Origin: Pseudomonas argentinensis
GTDB taxonomy: Bacteria; Pseudomonadota; Gammaproteobacteria; Pseudomonadales; Pseudomonadaceae
Length of the DNA stretch: 64,000 bases
Direction: 5' to 3'
Assembly (NCBI RefSeq): GCF_001839655.2
Contig: NZ_CP056087.1
Span: 2,542,001-2,606,000, forward strand
In this document: in pieces, positions 34,101-45,580 of the stretch
Layout of the letters: each line of letters starts with the position of its first letter
Numbering within the stretch: the stretch's first letter is position 1
Notes under the pieces: model-generated
The model's database searches: none
Seen by the model: the letters and a program-made list of their open reading frames with translations, nothing else
Told to the model about the DNA's origin: nothing
Position numbers and translations under genes: made by a program

Positions 34101-34788
34101 CCACGGCCTGCTGGAAATCGCCGCTGCCGAAGGCTTCGCGGCCATGGCAGCGGCGCCGGAGGTGCTGCGTGAGCACCTGGCGCGGCGTTGCCAGCGGCGA
34201 GGCCTGCAGATCTGGATCGAGCCGCTATGGCTGTGGCTGCAGGACCTGCTGGTGCAGCCCCTGTTGCTCGACAGCGGGAAAGCGGTAAGCCTGGCGCAGC
34301 TGAGCGAATACCAGGCCGAGCTGGAGTTCTGGTTCGAGGCCCGCCGGGTCGACGTGCTGCGCCTGGATGCCCTGGTGCAGCATTTCGAGATGCCTGGCGT
34401 GGCGCGCCCGGTATTGAGCCCCGATACCCTCAACGGCATGTTCAAGGGTTTCATCGACCTGGTGTTCGAACATGAGGGGCGCTACTACGTGGTCGACTAC
34501 AAGTCCAACTGGCTGGGCGCCGACGAGCAGGCCTACACGGCCGAAGCCATGAATGCCGCGGTGGCCAGCCACCGCTACGACCTGCAGTACGTGCTCTACG
34601 TGCTGGCCCTGCATCGCCACCTGCGCCTGCGCCTGGCCGATTACCACTACGACACCCATATGGGCGGCGCGCTGTACCTGTTCCTGCGCGCCCCCGGCGC
34701 CGGGCAATACCTGGCGCGCCCGCAGCGGGCGCTGATCGAGAGGCTCGATGCGCTGTTTCTCGGCGAGCCGGTGGAGGAGCTGGCATGA
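31153..34788 (+). CDS. recB: Exodeoxyribonuclease V subunit beta RecB
   Basis: A 1211-residue superfamily-1A helicase with a nuclease domain. Walker A is ASAGTGKTYTISAL near residue 25; further helicase motifs include ALIDEFQDTDPLQYRIF, GDPKQAIYSFRGADI, VTIHKSKGLEYPLVFLPF and LLYVALTRARHACWLG. The nuclease active site is VVDYKSNWLGAD (D1115, K1117) preceded by GFIDLVFEHEGRYY. It overlaps recC and recD by ATGA-type junctions, so the three subunits are translationally coupled. Confidence 0.96.
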   Translation: MSQPARPLALSFPLHGSRLIEASAGTGKTYTISALYLRLILRHGGEAAFREPLLPPQILVVTFTDAATRELRDRIRARLVEAATVFREDADGDALLATLKADFASAEWPECARRLELAAQWMDEAAVSTIHGWCQRMLREHAFDSGSLFSQTLETDHSELLAEVVRDYWRQHCYPLQGLALDWVAENWGEPDVLGQRIRPLLGEQDDGAVLALGELLDGTLQARQRALIALKQPWGTWADALQGLLDQAATDKQVDARKLQARYYKPWLDKLRAWAHGDDEVLDIGSGFSRLTPDGLAEAWKVGAPPAHPALDAMARLKAELDALPAPNDAALRHAAAWIRQRFDREKRQRAEMGFDDMLSRLDDALQGDSGPRLAEVIRQQFPVALIDEFQDTDPLQYRIFDTLYQVEANRSDSGLFMIGDPKQAIYSFRGADIHTYLRARRATAGRHYNLDTNFRSSEAMVAAVNGLFGLAEVWEGGQGAFLLRDDLPFIPVGAQGRKEVWTVEGQAQPALNLWHLPSEEAVAKGRYLDALAASAASEIVRLLVLGQQQRAGFSENGELTALRPSDIAVLVRDFKEAQAIRGELAARGVRSVYLSDKDSVYATVEARDLLLWLRACAEPDQDRPLRAALASPTLGVSLYELEQLNLDERFWEARVMQFRGYRQRWQRQGVLPMLRQLLQDFGLPQRLMSRPDGERVLTNLLHLAELLQLAAAELDGELALIRHLGECLAGRGQAAEEQVLRLESDDALVRVVTIHKSKGLEYPLVFLPFICSFRPLDDKKPVQVHDGERRRLLLKPDEENLEKAERERLGEDLRLLYVALTRARHACWLGVADLKIGTAKTSRLHQSALGYLLGAGQPLGQSAQLIDWLSPLADPPRCVTLPAPEASDQQYRAQDAEAFEPHWRTPLRRAAEHWWIASYSALRMEEGETRVTDRHEDVSPDSSAVQIASDDEDPALALEQIPVSAQGLHRFPRGPNPGTFLHGLLEIAAAEGFAAMAAAPEVLREHLARRCQRRGLQIWIEPLWLWLQDLLVQPLLLDSGKAVSLAQLSEYQAELEFWFEARRVDVLRLDALVQHFEMPGVARPVLSPDTLNGMFKGFIDLVFEHEGRYYVVDYKSNWLGADEQAYTAEAMNAAVASHRYDLQYVLYVLALHRHLRLRLADYHYDTHMGGALYLFLRAPGAGQYLARPQRALIERLDALFLGEPVEELA

Positions 34789-36815
34789 CGCCGATGCTGG
34801 AAAATCGCGAGGCGCTGTTCGAGCTGCTGACGGCCTGGAGCGGACGTGGCTGGCTGCGTGAGCTGGACCGTACCCTGGCGCATTTCTTCGCCGACCTCGA
34901 CCCCCAGGCATCGCCGTTGCTGCTGCTGGCCGCGGCGTTGGCCAGCCATCAGCTGGGTCAGGGCCATGTGTGCCTCGACCTGCAGACCACCCTGGCCGAT
35001 CCGGATTCGGCGCTGTCGCTGCCGCCGGAAGGCGAGGACGCCGAGGGCGTCAGCCTGCTGCCCTCCGAGGTCCTGGCCGGTCTGAGCGTCGACGCCTGGC
35101 TGGCGGCCTGTGCCGGCAGCGCCTTGCTGCACGGCGCCGAGGATGAAGTCGCGCCGCTGGTGCTGCGCGGCAGCTGCCTGTACCTGCGCCGTTACTGGGA
35201 TTACGAGCGCAGCGTCGCCGAGGATATCGGCGAGCGCCTGCAGGGGGACGATGCGCCGGCCGATCTCGCGCAGCGCCTGGCCGCGCTGTTTCCCGAGCCG
35301 CTGCAGCTCGAGAGCAGGCGCCTGACCGACTGGCAGAAGCTGGCCTGCGCCCTGGCGGCGCGGGGGCGCTTCACCCTGATCACTGGCGGCCCCGGCACCG
35401 GCAAGACCACTACGGTGGTGCGCCTGCTGGCGCTGCTGCAGGCCGCCGCTCTGGATCGGGGGGCACCCTTGCGCCTGAGCCTGGCCGCGCCCACCGGCAA
35501 GGCGGCGGCGCGGCTGACCGAATCCATCGGCGCCCAGGTGGCGAGCTTGCCGGTCAGCGAGACGGTACGCGGGCAGATTCCCAATACGGTCACCACGCTG
35601 CACCGTCTGCTCGGCAGTCGACCGGACAGCCGGCATTTCCGTCACCATGGGGCCAACCCGCTGCCGCTGGATGTGCTGGTGGTCGACGAAGCCTCGATGA
35701 TCGACCTGGAAATGATGGCCAACCTGCTCGACGCGCTGCCGATACATGCGCGGCTGATCCTGCTCGGCGACAAGGACCAGTTGGCCTCGGTGGAGGCCGG
35801 CGCGGTACTGGGTGATCTGTGTCGCGATGCCGAAGCCGGCGGCTACAGCGAGGCCACCCGTGCCTGGCTGGCGCAACAGACCGGCGAGCGCATCGAGGGG
35901 CCTGGGTTGCAGCCGGGCGAGCAGGCGCTGTCGCAGCATATCGTCATGCTCCGCCATTCCCGGCGCTTCGCCGGCGGCTCCGGTATCGGCCGCCTGGCTC
36001 TGGCGGTAAACCGCGGTGCGGCCCTGGAGGCCCGCCAGGTGCTGGCGACAGGGGGAGCGGACCTGCATCAACTGCGCCTAAGCGGGGAACAGGACCGTGC
36101 CTTCGAGCGCCTCCTGCTCGATGGCTTGCCAGGGCACGAAGGGCGGGCCGTGGGCTACGCCGATTACCTGAGCGTTATGCGTGAGCAGCGCCCGGGGTTG
36201 CAGGATGGTGAGGCGCGCTGGAGCACCTGGGCCGCCGCGGTGCTGGCGGCCTTCGATCGCTTCCAGTTGTTGTGTGCGGTGCGCAAGGGCCCTTGGGGCG
36301 TCGAGGCGCTCAACGGGCGTATCGCCCATGCGTTGCTGCAACACGGGTTGATCGAGCAGGAGCACGGCTGGTACGAGGGCCGCCCGGTGCTGGTCACCCG
36401 CAACGACTATGGCCTGGGCCTGATGAACGGCGATATCGGCATTGCCCTGCGCCTGCCCGAGCCGGCGCTGGAGGTGGGCGGGCCACTGCGCTCGGCGCTG
36501 CGCGTGGTGTTTCCGCGCAACGACGGTTCGGGCGAGCTGCGCTCGATCCTGCCCAGCCGCCTGGGCGCGGTGGAAACCGTGTTCGCCATGACCGTGCACA
36601 AATCCCAGGGCTCGGAGTTCGCCCACTGCGCCCTGGTGCTGCCGGATACCCTCAACCCGGTGCTGACCAAGGAACTGGTGTACACCGGGATCACCCGCGC
36701 CCGGGATTGCTTCAGCCTGATCGAAAGTCGCGCCGGCATCTTCGAGGCCGCTATCCAGCGCCGTGTGGAGCGGCGCAGTGGGTTGTGGGAGCGGTTGGTC
36801 GGGGACAGGCCTTAA
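34785..36815 (+). CDS. recD: Exodeoxyribonuclease V subunit alpha RecD
   Basis: A 676-residue superfamily-1B (5'-3') helicase of RecBCD. Walker A is LITGGPGTGKTTTVVRLL near residue 200; others are LLVVDEASMIDLEMM, LILLGDKDQLASVEAGAVLG and the C-terminal MTVHKSQGSEFAHCALVLP. Length is somewhat above the Escherichia coli protein (about 608), mostly from the N-terminal half. Start ATG overlaps the recB TGA. Confidence 0.94.
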   Translation: MTPMLENREALFELLTAWSGRGWLRELDRTLAHFFADLDPQASPLLLLAAALASHQLGQGHVCLDLQTTLADPDSALSLPPEGEDAEGVSLLPSEVLAGLSVDAWLAACAGSALLHGAEDEVAPLVLRGSCLYLRRYWDYERSVAEDIGERLQGDDAPADLAQRLAALFPEPLQLESRRLTDWQKLACALAARGRFTLITGGPGTGKTTTVVRLLALLQAAALDRGAPLRLSLAAPTGKAAARLTESIGAQVASLPVSETVRGQIPNTVTTLHRLLGSRPDSRHFRHHGANPLPLDVLVVDEASMIDLEMMANLLDALPIHARLILLGDKDQLASVEAGAVLGDLCRDAEAGGYSEATRAWLAQQTGERIEGPGLQPGEQALSQHIVMLRHSRRFAGGSGIGRLALAVNRGAALEARQVLATGGADLHQLRLSGEQDRAFERLLLDGLPGHEGRAVGYADYLSVMREQRPGLQDGEARWSTWAAAVLAAFDRFQLLCAVRKGPWGVEALNGRIAHALLQHGLIEQEHGWYEGRPVLVTRNDYGLGLMNGDIGIALRLPEPALEVGGPLRSALRVVFPRNDGSGELRSILPSRLGAVETVFAMTVHKSQGSEFAHCALVLPDTLNPVLTKELVYTGITRARDCFSLIESRAGIFEAAIQRRVERRSGLWERLVGDRP

Positions 36816-36850
36816 CGGCATACCTGCCTATGTGCTTGACTCATCCCGCC

Positions 36851-36901
36851 CTGTGGGAGCGGGCCATGCCCGCGAATCGGGCGCATGGCGCCCTCCCACA
36901 G
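36851..36901. repeat. Nested REP/BIME-like cruciform
   Basis: An outer pair ctgtgggag / ctcccacag encloses two inner palindromes, gcgggc-cat-gcccgc (36859-36873) and gggcgc-atg-gcgccc (36879-36893). This is the organisation of intergenic REP elements common in Pseudomonas. It separates the convergent recD and maf genes, where it can stop transcription from both sides. A related half copy lies at 18732-18754. Confidence 0.7.
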
Positions 36902-36972
36902 GAGGCCAGTTCGCCCTCAGGCCCTTAGATGGGCCGGCTGCGCCGGCGACAGCCCCATCAACAACACTTGGC

Positions 36973-37551
36973 TCAGGGCACCTTCACCCCTACGCCATCG
37001 AGCATCTCCACCAGGCGAATCAGCGGCAGGCCGATCAGGCTGTTGACGTCGCTGCCTTCGGTACCGCGGAACAGGCTGATGCCCAGGCCCTCGGCCTTGA
37101 AACTGCCGGCGCAGTCGTAGGGCTCTTCGGCATTCAGGTAGCGGGCGATCTGTTCGCTGCTCAAGGTGCGAAAATGCACCGTATAAGGAACGCAGTCGAC
37201 CTGGCAGGCGCCGCTGCTGCTGTCGAGCAGCGCCAGGCCGGTCAGAAAGGTCACGCTCCTGCCGCTGGCGGCGCTGAGCTGGGCATGGGCGCGTTCGAAA
37301 CCGTGGGGCTTGCCGAGCACCTGGCCGTCGAGCACCGCCACCTGGTCGGAACCGATGATCAGGTGGGCGGGGAATCGCTCGGCCAATGCTGCGGCCTTTT
37401 CCCGGGCCAGGCGGCGCACCAGTTGCTCGGCCGATTCGCCATCCTGGCGCGCCTCGTCGATACTCGGCGCGGCCCATTCGAAGGGCTGGCGCAGGCGGCT
37501 CAGCAGCTCGCGGCGGTAGGGGGAACTGGAGGCGAGAACCAGGGGCGGCAT
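36973..37551 (-). CDS. yceF: Maf/YceF-type nucleotide pyrophosphatase
   Basis: A 192-residue Maf-family house-cleaning NTP pyrophosphatase. The N-terminal LVLASSSPYRRELLSRL holds the phosphate-binding Ser/Arg, and GSDQVAVLDGQVLGKP the metal and substrate site. The GSDQV form and its position divergent from yceD match Escherichia coli YceF, which prefers 7-methyl-GTP. ATG 37551 has GAGG nine bases upstream; ATG 37557 would leave only three. It is divergently transcribed from the fab operon. Confidence 0.9.
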   Translation of the reverse strand: MPPLVLASSSPYRRELLSRLRQPFEWAAPSIDEARQDGESAEQLVRRLAREKAAALAERFPAHLIIGSDQVAVLDGQVLGKPHGFERAHAQLSAASGRSVTFLTGLALLDSSSGACQVDCVPYTVHFRTLSSEQIARYLNAEEPYDCAGSFKAEGLGISLFRGTEGSDVNSLIGLPLIRLVEMLDGVGVKVP

Positions 37552-37662
37552 GGGCATTGACCTCGTGGGGAACGGAGCGCCGATTCTAGTCGTCGGCCAA
37601 GGTGCTGGACAGGCGGAATTTCCTTTGACAGCGCACGGTTGCATCCATAGAATGCGGCGCCT

Positions 37663-38190
37663 ATGTCAAATGGCCCGATTCCACCTCACGTTGATCCACG
37701 CAAACTCGCTGACCGCGGCGCCACCCTCCAGGGTGAATTGCCGTTAGCCGATTTTTCGAGGCTCTGCGATCCTCTCGCCGACAATGGCGGCAACGTGCGT
37801 GCGAAGCTCAGCTTCGAACGTGACGAGCGCCATGCTGTGGTCATCCACAGCCAGCTTGAGGTCGAAGTCAAGATGGTTTGCCAGCGGTGTCTGGATCAGG
37901 TCACCTTACCGATCCTCAGCGAGTGTGATTACGCTGTGGTGAAGGAAGGCGCGAATACCCAGTCCGTGCCGCAAGGCTATGACGTACTGGAAATGGGTGA
38001 AGATCCTCTGGATCTGTTGGCCTTGATCGAGGATGAGCTGTTGCTCGCCTTGCCCATCGTGCCGATGCATGACCCGAAAGATTGCCAGCAGCCGGCGGGC
38101 CTCGATGAGCCCGAACCGAGCGAGGACGAGGTGACGCGGTCCAACCCGTTCAGTGTATTGGCACAGTTAAAGCGTGACCCAAACGTTTAG
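37663..38190 (+). CDS. yceD: YceD / DUF177 ribosome-associated protein
   Basis: A 175-residue member of the YceD (DUF177) family, which bacteria keep next to rpmF and which is linked to 23S rRNA or ribosome biogenesis. Visible signatures are the C-x2-C pair in MVCQRCLDQVTLP and the acidic stretch EMGEDPLDLLALIEDELLLA. It is the first gene of the operon with L32 and fatty-acid genes; 12 bp separate it from rpmF. Confidence 0.92.
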   Translation: MSNGPIPPHVDPRKLADRGATLQGELPLADFSRLCDPLADNGGNVRAKLSFERDERHAVVIHSQLEVEVKMVCQRCLDQVTLPILSECDYAVVKEGANTQSVPQGYDVLEMGEDPLDLLALIEDELLLALPIVPMHDPKDCQQPAGLDEPEPSEDEVTRSNPFSVLAQLKRDPNV

Positions 38191-38202
38191 GAGTTAACTA
38201 GT

Positions 38203-38385
38203 ATGGCTGTTCAGCAGAACAAAAAATCCCGTTCCGCCCGTGACATGCGTCGTTCGCATGACGCGCTCGAGGGTAACGCTCTGTCCGTTGAGAAGAGCAC
38301 CGGTGAAGTTCACCTGCGTCACCACGTATCGCCGGAAGGCGTTTACCGTGGTCGCAAAGTGATCGACAAGGGCGCTGACGAGTAA
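38203..38385 (+). CDS. rpmF: 50S ribosomal protein L32
   Basis: A 60-residue basic protein starting [20 protein letters not shown], the standard bL32 N-terminus, and containing [16 protein letters not shown]. It is the non-zinc type: the C-terminal cysteines of zinc-binding L32 are absent. TAGGAG lies upstream of the ATG. It sits between yceD and plsX as in most Gammaproteobacteria. Confidence 0.97.
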   Translation: MAVQQNKKSRSARDMRRSHDALEGNALSVEKSTGEVHLRHHVSPEGVYRGRKVIDKGADE

Positions 38386-38388
38386 ATC

Positions 38389-39405
38389 TTGTCCGCTCCG
38401 ATCATCGCGATTGATGCAATGGGTGGGGACTTCGGTCCCCACTGCATTGTTCCAGCCAGCGTCGCCTGTCTGGCCGAATTCCCCTCGCTGCATCTGGTCC
38501 TCGTCGGCCAAGCTCCCCTGATCGAAGAACTGCTCGCTGGTATCCCCGGCGTCGATCGCGCACGCCTGCGCGTCGAGCATGCGGGCGAAATCGTCGAGAT
38601 GGGCGAGCGGCCCGGGCAGGCCCTGCGCGGCAAACCGGATTCCTCGATGCGCGTGGCGCTGGAGGCGGTGCGTGATGGGCGGGCCCATGCCTGCGTGAGC
38701 GCGGGCAATACCGGTGCGCTGATGGCGCTATCGCGGCACGTGCTGAAAACCCTGCCGGGCATCGATCGGCCGGCGATGATCGCCGCCATTCCCAGCCGCA
38801 ACGGCGTGTGCCTGTTGCTGGACCTGGGCGCCAACGTCGATTGTACGGCCGAGCAGCTGTGCCAGTTCGCGATCATGGGCGCGGTGGCCGCCGAGGTGCA
38901 GGGTACCCAGGCGCCGCGTGTCGGTTTGCTCAACGTGGGCAGCGAAGAGACCAAGGGCAACCAGCAGGTCAAGCAGGCCGCGGCGCTGCTCGAAGGCGTC
39001 GACGGCCTCAACTACATCGGCTTCGTCGAAGGCGATGGCCTGTATGGCGGCGAGGCCGATGTGCTGGTGTGCGACGGTTTCGTCGGCAATGCCCTGCTCA
39101 AGTCCAGCGAAGGGCTGGTGACCATGATCGTGTCACGGCTCGAGGCGCTGTTTCGCAGCACTCTGCTGGGTCGTGTAGCCGGTCTTCTGGCCTTGCCGGT
39201 GCTGCGTCGCCTGCGTGGCGAGCTGGCGCCGGCGCGCCACAACGGCGCGAGTTTTCTCGGCCTGCAGGGCATCGTGGTGAAGAGCCACGGCAGTGCCGGG
39301 CCGGATGGCATCAAGAGCGCCATTGGCCGGGCGATGACCGATGTGCAGGAAAATTTACCCGCGCGACTGGGTGGTCGAATCGAGCACTTGATCCGTAATA
39401 TGTGA
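38389..39405 (+). CDS. plsX: Phosphate acyltransferase PlsX
   Basis: A 338-residue peripheral membrane enzyme that converts acyl-ACP to acyl-phosphate for phospholipid synthesis. It starts with a TTG codon three bases after rpmF and reads [20 protein letters not shown], the family signature; [19 protein letters not shown] and [16 protein letters not shown] follow. The unusual start and tight spacing suggest coupling to rpmF translation. No fabH is present between plsX and fabD, as in other pseudomonads. Confidence 0.95.
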   Translation: MSAPIIAIDAMGGDFGPHCIVPASVACLAEFPSLHLVLVGQAPLIEELLAGIPGVDRARLRVEHAGEIVEMGERPGQALRGKPDSSMRVALEAVRDGRAHACVSAGNTGALMALSRHVLKTLPGIDRPAMIAAIPSRNGVCLLLDLGANVDCTAEQLCQFAIMGAVAAEVQGTQAPRVGLLNVGSEETKGNQQVKQAAALLEGVDGLNYIGFVEGDGLYGGEADVLVCDGFVGNALLKSSEGLVTMIVSRLEALFRSTLLGRVAGLLALPVLRRLRGELAPARHNGASFLGLQGIVVKSHGSAGPDGIKSAIGRAMTDVQENLPARLGGRIEHLIRNM

Positions 39406-39504
39406 CCGCTCGGGATGGCCAGCCATCCAAGGTGTCAGATTTCCAGCGCTCGCCCGTGGCGGGCGTAACTTTTTCGACGAGAAGATCACTAAGGGAACCG
39501 TTCC

Positions 39505-40455
39505 ATGTCTGCATCCCTCGCATTCGTCTTTCCCGGTCAGGGCTCCCAAGCGCTGACCATGTTGGCCGGGCACGGCGCCGAGCACGCGCTGATTCTCGAT
39601 ACCTTCGGCGAAGCTTCGAGCGCCCTGGGCTACGACCTGTGGGCACTGACCCAGCAGGGCCCGGAAGAGCAGCTCAACCAGACCGACAAGACCCAGCCCG
39701 CGATCCTCGCTGCTTCCATCGCCCTGTGGCGCCTGTGGCTGGCCGAAGGTGGTGCGCGCCCGGCATTCGTCGCCGGTCATAGCCTGGGTGAGTACAGCGC
39801 GCTGGTCGCTGCCGGCGCCGTCGGCTTCGCCGAAGCAGTGAAGCTGGTCGAGCTGCGTGGTCAGCTGATGCAGCAGGCGGTCCCGGCCGGGCAGGGCGGC
39901 ATGGCGGCGATCATCGGCCTGGAAGATGCCGACGTGCAGGCGGCCTGCGCCGAGGCGGCCCAGGGTGATGTGGTCAGTGCGGTAAACTACAACGCGCCGG
40001 GGCAGGTAGTCATCGCCGGTTCCGCGGCTGCCGTGGCGCGCGCCGTCGAGGCCTGCAAGGCCCGTGGCGCCAAGCGTGCGCTGCCGTTGCCGGTCAGCGT
40101 GCCGTCGCACTGCGAGCTGATGCGCCCGGCTGCCGAACGTTTTGCCGAGGCGGTCAACGCCATCGCCTGGCAGGCGCCGCAGATTCCCCTGGTGCAGAAC
40201 GTCAGTGCGGCCGTGGTGGCGGACCTCGATACCCTCAAGCGCGACCTGCTGGCTCAGCTGTACAGCCCGGTGCGTTGGGTCGAGTCCATCGTTCGCCTCG
40301 GCGAGCAGGGCGTTACCGATCTGGTCGAATGTGGCCCCGGCAAGGTGCTGTCGGGGCTGAACAAGCGGTGTGTCAAGGGCGTCAACACCCACAACCTCGA
40401 CACCCCCGAAAGCTTTGCCGCCGCGCGCGCCGCACTGGCCGCCGTACAGTCCTGA
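39505..40455 (+). CDS. fabD: Malonyl-CoA-ACP transacylase FabD
   Basis: A 316-residue enzyme loading malonyl onto acyl carrier protein. It shows the FVFPGQGSQ start, the active serine in the VAGHSLGEYSALVAAG motif, the histidine in PVSVPSHCELMRPA and the C-terminal VECGPGKVLSGLNKR. It is 100 bp after plsX, with its own ribosome site (aagggaacc), and 15 bp before fabG. Confidence 0.97.
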   Translation: MSASLAFVFPGQGSQALTMLAGHGAEHALILDTFGEASSALGYDLWALTQQGPEEQLNQTDKTQPAILAASIALWRLWLAEGGARPAFVAGHSLGEYSALVAAGAVGFAEAVKLVELRGQLMQQAVPAGQGGMAAIIGLEDADVQAACAEAAQGDVVSAVNYNAPGQVVIAGSAAAVARAVEACKARGAKRALPLPVSVPSHCELMRPAAERFAEAVNAIAWQAPQIPLVQNVSAAVVADLDTLKRDLLAQLYSPVRWVESIVRLGEQGVTDLVECGPGKVLSGLNKRCVKGVNTHNLDTPESFAAARAALAAVQS

Positions 40456-40470
40456 ACAAGGGAGAATGCT

Positions 40471-41214
40471 ATGAGTCTGCAAGGTAAGGTTGCACTGGTC
40501 ACCGGTGCCAGCCGTGGTATTGGTCAGGCCATCGCCCTGGAACTGGGCCGTCAGGGCGCCGTGGTGATCGGTACCGCCACGTCCGAGGCGGGTGCCGAGC
40601 GCATCGCCGCGACCCTCAAGGAAAACGGCATCGAAGGCACCGGCCTGATGCTCAACGTCAGCAACGACGAATCCGTTGCGGCGACCCTGGAGAAGATCCA
40701 GAAGGATTTCGGCCAGGTGCTGGTGTTGGTCAACAATGCCGGCATCACCCGCGACAACCTGATGCTGCGCATGAAGGACGACGAGTGGTACGACGTGATC
40801 GATACCAACCTCAACAGCCTGTATCGCCTGTCGAAGGCGGTGCTGCGCGGCATGACCAAGGCCCGTTTCGGGCGTATCATCAACATCGGTTCGGTGGTGG
40901 GTGCCATGGGCAACGCCGGGCAGGTGAACTATGCAGCCGCCAAGGCCGGCCTGGAAGGCTTTGGCCGTGCGCTGGCCCGTGAGGTGGGCTCGCGCTCGAT
41001 CACGGTCAACGCCGTGGCACCGGGTTTCATCGATACCGACATGACCCGTGAATTGCCCGAAGCGCAACGTGAAGCGCTGCTGACACAGATTCCGCTGGGC
41101 CGTCTGGGGCAGGCGCAGGAAATCGCCAACGTGGTTTCTTTCCTTGCTTCCGATGGTGCAGCTTACGTCACAGGGGCTACTATCCCTGTGAACGGCGGGA
41201 TGTACATGAGCTGA
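40471..41214 (+). CDS. fabG: 3-oxoacyl-ACP reductase FabG
   Basis: A 247-residue short-chain dehydrogenase performing the NADPH-dependent reduction of fatty-acid elongation. Cofactor motif TGASRGIGQAIA, NNAGITRDNLMLRM, and the catalytic Y-x3-K in VNYAAAKAGLEG with Ser in INIGSVVGAMG are all present. Start has AGGGAGAA upstream. Next is acpP after a 190-bp gap carrying its own promoter. Confidence 0.97.
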   Translation: MSLQGKVALVTGASRGIGQAIALELGRQGAVVIGTATSEAGAERIAATLKENGIEGTGLMLNVSNDESVAATLEKIQKDFGQVLVLVNNAGITRDNLMLRMKDDEWYDVIDTNLNSLYRLSKAVLRGMTKARFGRIINIGSVVGAMGNAGQVNYAAAKAGLEGFGRALAREVGSRSITVNAVAPGFIDTDMTRELPEAQREALLTQIPLGRLGQAQEIANVVSFLASDGAAYVTGATIPVNGGMYMS

Positions 41215-41327
41215 ATAAAGGCGCGTCGTCGGCGATCGTCGACGATTCGATGCGGACCTGGTGGTAAAGCAGTCAGTTTGCAGATCGAATCGTTGGCGTA
41301 TTTCCGTGGGCGCCACCGGCTTTCAGC

Positions 41328-41355
41328 TTGAAAAGCTGAAAACCCTTTCTATACA
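41328..41355 (+). promoter_or_regulatory. Sigma-70 promoter for acpP
   Basis: TTGAAA, a 16-bp spacer and TATACA lie 50 bp before the acpP start. The -35 overlaps a small palindrome cagctt-gaa-aagctg (41324-41338), a possible operator. A separate promoter fits the high demand for acyl carrier protein. Confidence 0.6.
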
Positions 41356-41405
41356 CTTGCCGGCACAACCAGCTGGCTGGATTTGTCCAATAGGAGTGAT
41401 AACAC

Positions 41406-41642
41406 GTGAGCACCATCGAAGAACGCGTCAAGAAAATCGTTGCCGAGCAACTGGGCGTGAAGGAAGAAGAAGTAACCAACAGCGCTTCCTTCGTTGAAGA
41501 CCTGGGTGCCGACTCGCTTGACACCGTTGAGCTGGTGATGGCTCTCGAGGAAGAATTCGAGACCGAGATCCCGGACGAACAAGCCGAGAAGATCACCACT
41601 GTTCAGGAAGCCATCGACTACGTTACTGCTCACGCTCAGTAA
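41406..41642 (+). CDS. acpP: Acyl carrier protein
   Basis: A 78-residue acidic carrier of the growing acyl chain. The phosphopantetheine serine is in [19 protein letters not shown]. It starts with GTG preceded by AGGAG. It has its own promoter upstream and a strong terminator downstream, so it can be expressed above the rest of the fab operon. Confidence 0.98.
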   Translation: MSTIEERVKKIVAEQLGVKEEEVTNSASFVEDLGADSLDTVELVMALEEEFETEIPDEQAEKITTVQEAIDYVTAHAQ

Positions 41643-41667
41643 GCAGTTCGTCGCTTCCCGAATCGGA

Positions 41668-41701
41668 AAAGCCGCACGTCTGCAAAGGCGTGCGGCTTTT
41701 C
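41668..41701 (+). terminator. Rho-independent terminator after acpP
   Basis: Perfect 12-bp arms aaaagccgcacg / cgtgcggctttt with a 10-nt loop, followed by CTTTG. Placed between acpP and fabF, so part of the transcripts end here. Confidence 0.85.
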
Positions 41702-41857
41702 TTTGACGGTTCGCTGTAAAAAGTTTGCAAGAGCGCCCACGGGCGTTTCCCGCTCGGGTAGCGACTACCCTGAGCCAATCGCCGGATGATCGACGACCTG
41801 GGCAGCGCTTTGCCAGGTGCATCGCGGCGTCGAAAAACCTGATAAGAGGAGATTGCT

Positions 41858-43101
41858 GTGTCGCGTAGACGCGTCGTGGTTACCGGTATGGGCATGTTGT
41901 CGCCGCTGGGTAACGATGTGCCGAGCAGCTGGCAGGGCATTCTGGCCGGCCGCAGTGGTATCGGCCTGATCGAACACATGGATCTTTCCGCTTTTTCGAC
42001 CCGCATCGGCGGCTCGGTGAAGAATTTCGATGTCGAGCCCTATCTGGCGCCCAAAGAGGCGCGCAAGCTCGACCTGTTCATCCAGTACGGCCTGGCCGCC
42101 TGCTTCCAGGCCGCCCGTGACGCCGCCCTGGAAGTCACGGATGCCAACCGTGACCGTATCGGTGTGGCCATGGGCTCCGGCATCGGCGGCCTGACCAATA
42201 TCGAGAACAACTGCAAATCGCTGCACGAGCAGGGACCACGGCGTATTTCACCGTTCTTCGTGCCAGGCTCGATCATCAACATGATTTCCGGTTTCCTGTC
42301 GATCCACCTGGGTCTGCAGGGTCCCAACTACGCCATTTCCACGGCGTGCACCACCGGCACCCACTGCATCGGCATGGCCGCGCGCAACATCGCCTACGGC
42401 GAAGCTGACGTGATGATCGCCGGTGGCGCCGAAATGGCCGCCTGTGGCCTGGGCCTGGGCGGCTTCGGCGCGGCGCGGGCGATGTCCACCCGCAACGACG
42501 AGCCAACCAAGGCGAGCCGCCCGTGGGACAAGGATCGTGACGGCTTCGTGCTGTCCGATGGCGCCGGTGCGCTGGTGCTCGAAGAACTCGAGCACGCCAA
42601 GGCCCGCGGCGCGACCATCTATGCCGAGCTGATCGGCTTCGGCATGAGCGGCGACGCCTTCCACATGACCTCGCCACCCGAAGATGGCGCCGGTGCCGCG
42701 CGTTGCATGGCCAACGCCCTGCGCGATGCCGGCATCGAGCCGTCCGCGGTGCAATACATCAACGCCCACGGCACCTCGACCTCGGCCGGCGACAAGGCGG
42801 AGGTGGCGGCGATCAAGACCGTGTTCGGCGAGCACGCGCACAAGCTGGCGGTCAGTTCGACCAAGTCCATGACCGGCCACCTGCTGGGAGCCGCCGGTGC
42901 GGTGGAGGCGATCTTCAGCGTGCTGGCGCTGCGTGACCAGATCGCGCCGCCGACCATCAACCTCGATCAGCCGGACGAAGGCTGCGACCTCGACTTCGTG
43001 CCCCTTGAGGCGCGCCAGATGCCGATGGACGTGGTGCTGTCCAACTCCTTCGGGTTCGGTGGCACCAACGGCTCCCTGGTATTTCGCCGGTACGCCGACT
43101 G

Positions 43102-43102
<1 letters not shown>
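41858..43102 (+). CDS. fabF: 3-oxoacyl-ACP synthase II FabF
   Basis: A 414-residue condensing enzyme for fatty-acid elongation. The active cysteine is in [13 protein letters not shown] and the histidines in [12 protein letters not shown] and [18 protein letters not shown]. It opens with the typical [23 protein letters not shown] precedes its GTG start. Its TGA overlaps the pabC ATG by one base. Confidence 0.97.

Positions 43103-45580
<2,478 letters not shown>

Noticed and set aside
31147..34176. Long open frame antisense to recB.
   Set aside because: Same artefact of GC-rich third positions; recB motifs on the other strand are complete.
39355..41316. Antisense frame across plsX end, fabD and fabG.
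   Set aside because: Spans several certain genes, no domain, and no ribosome site.
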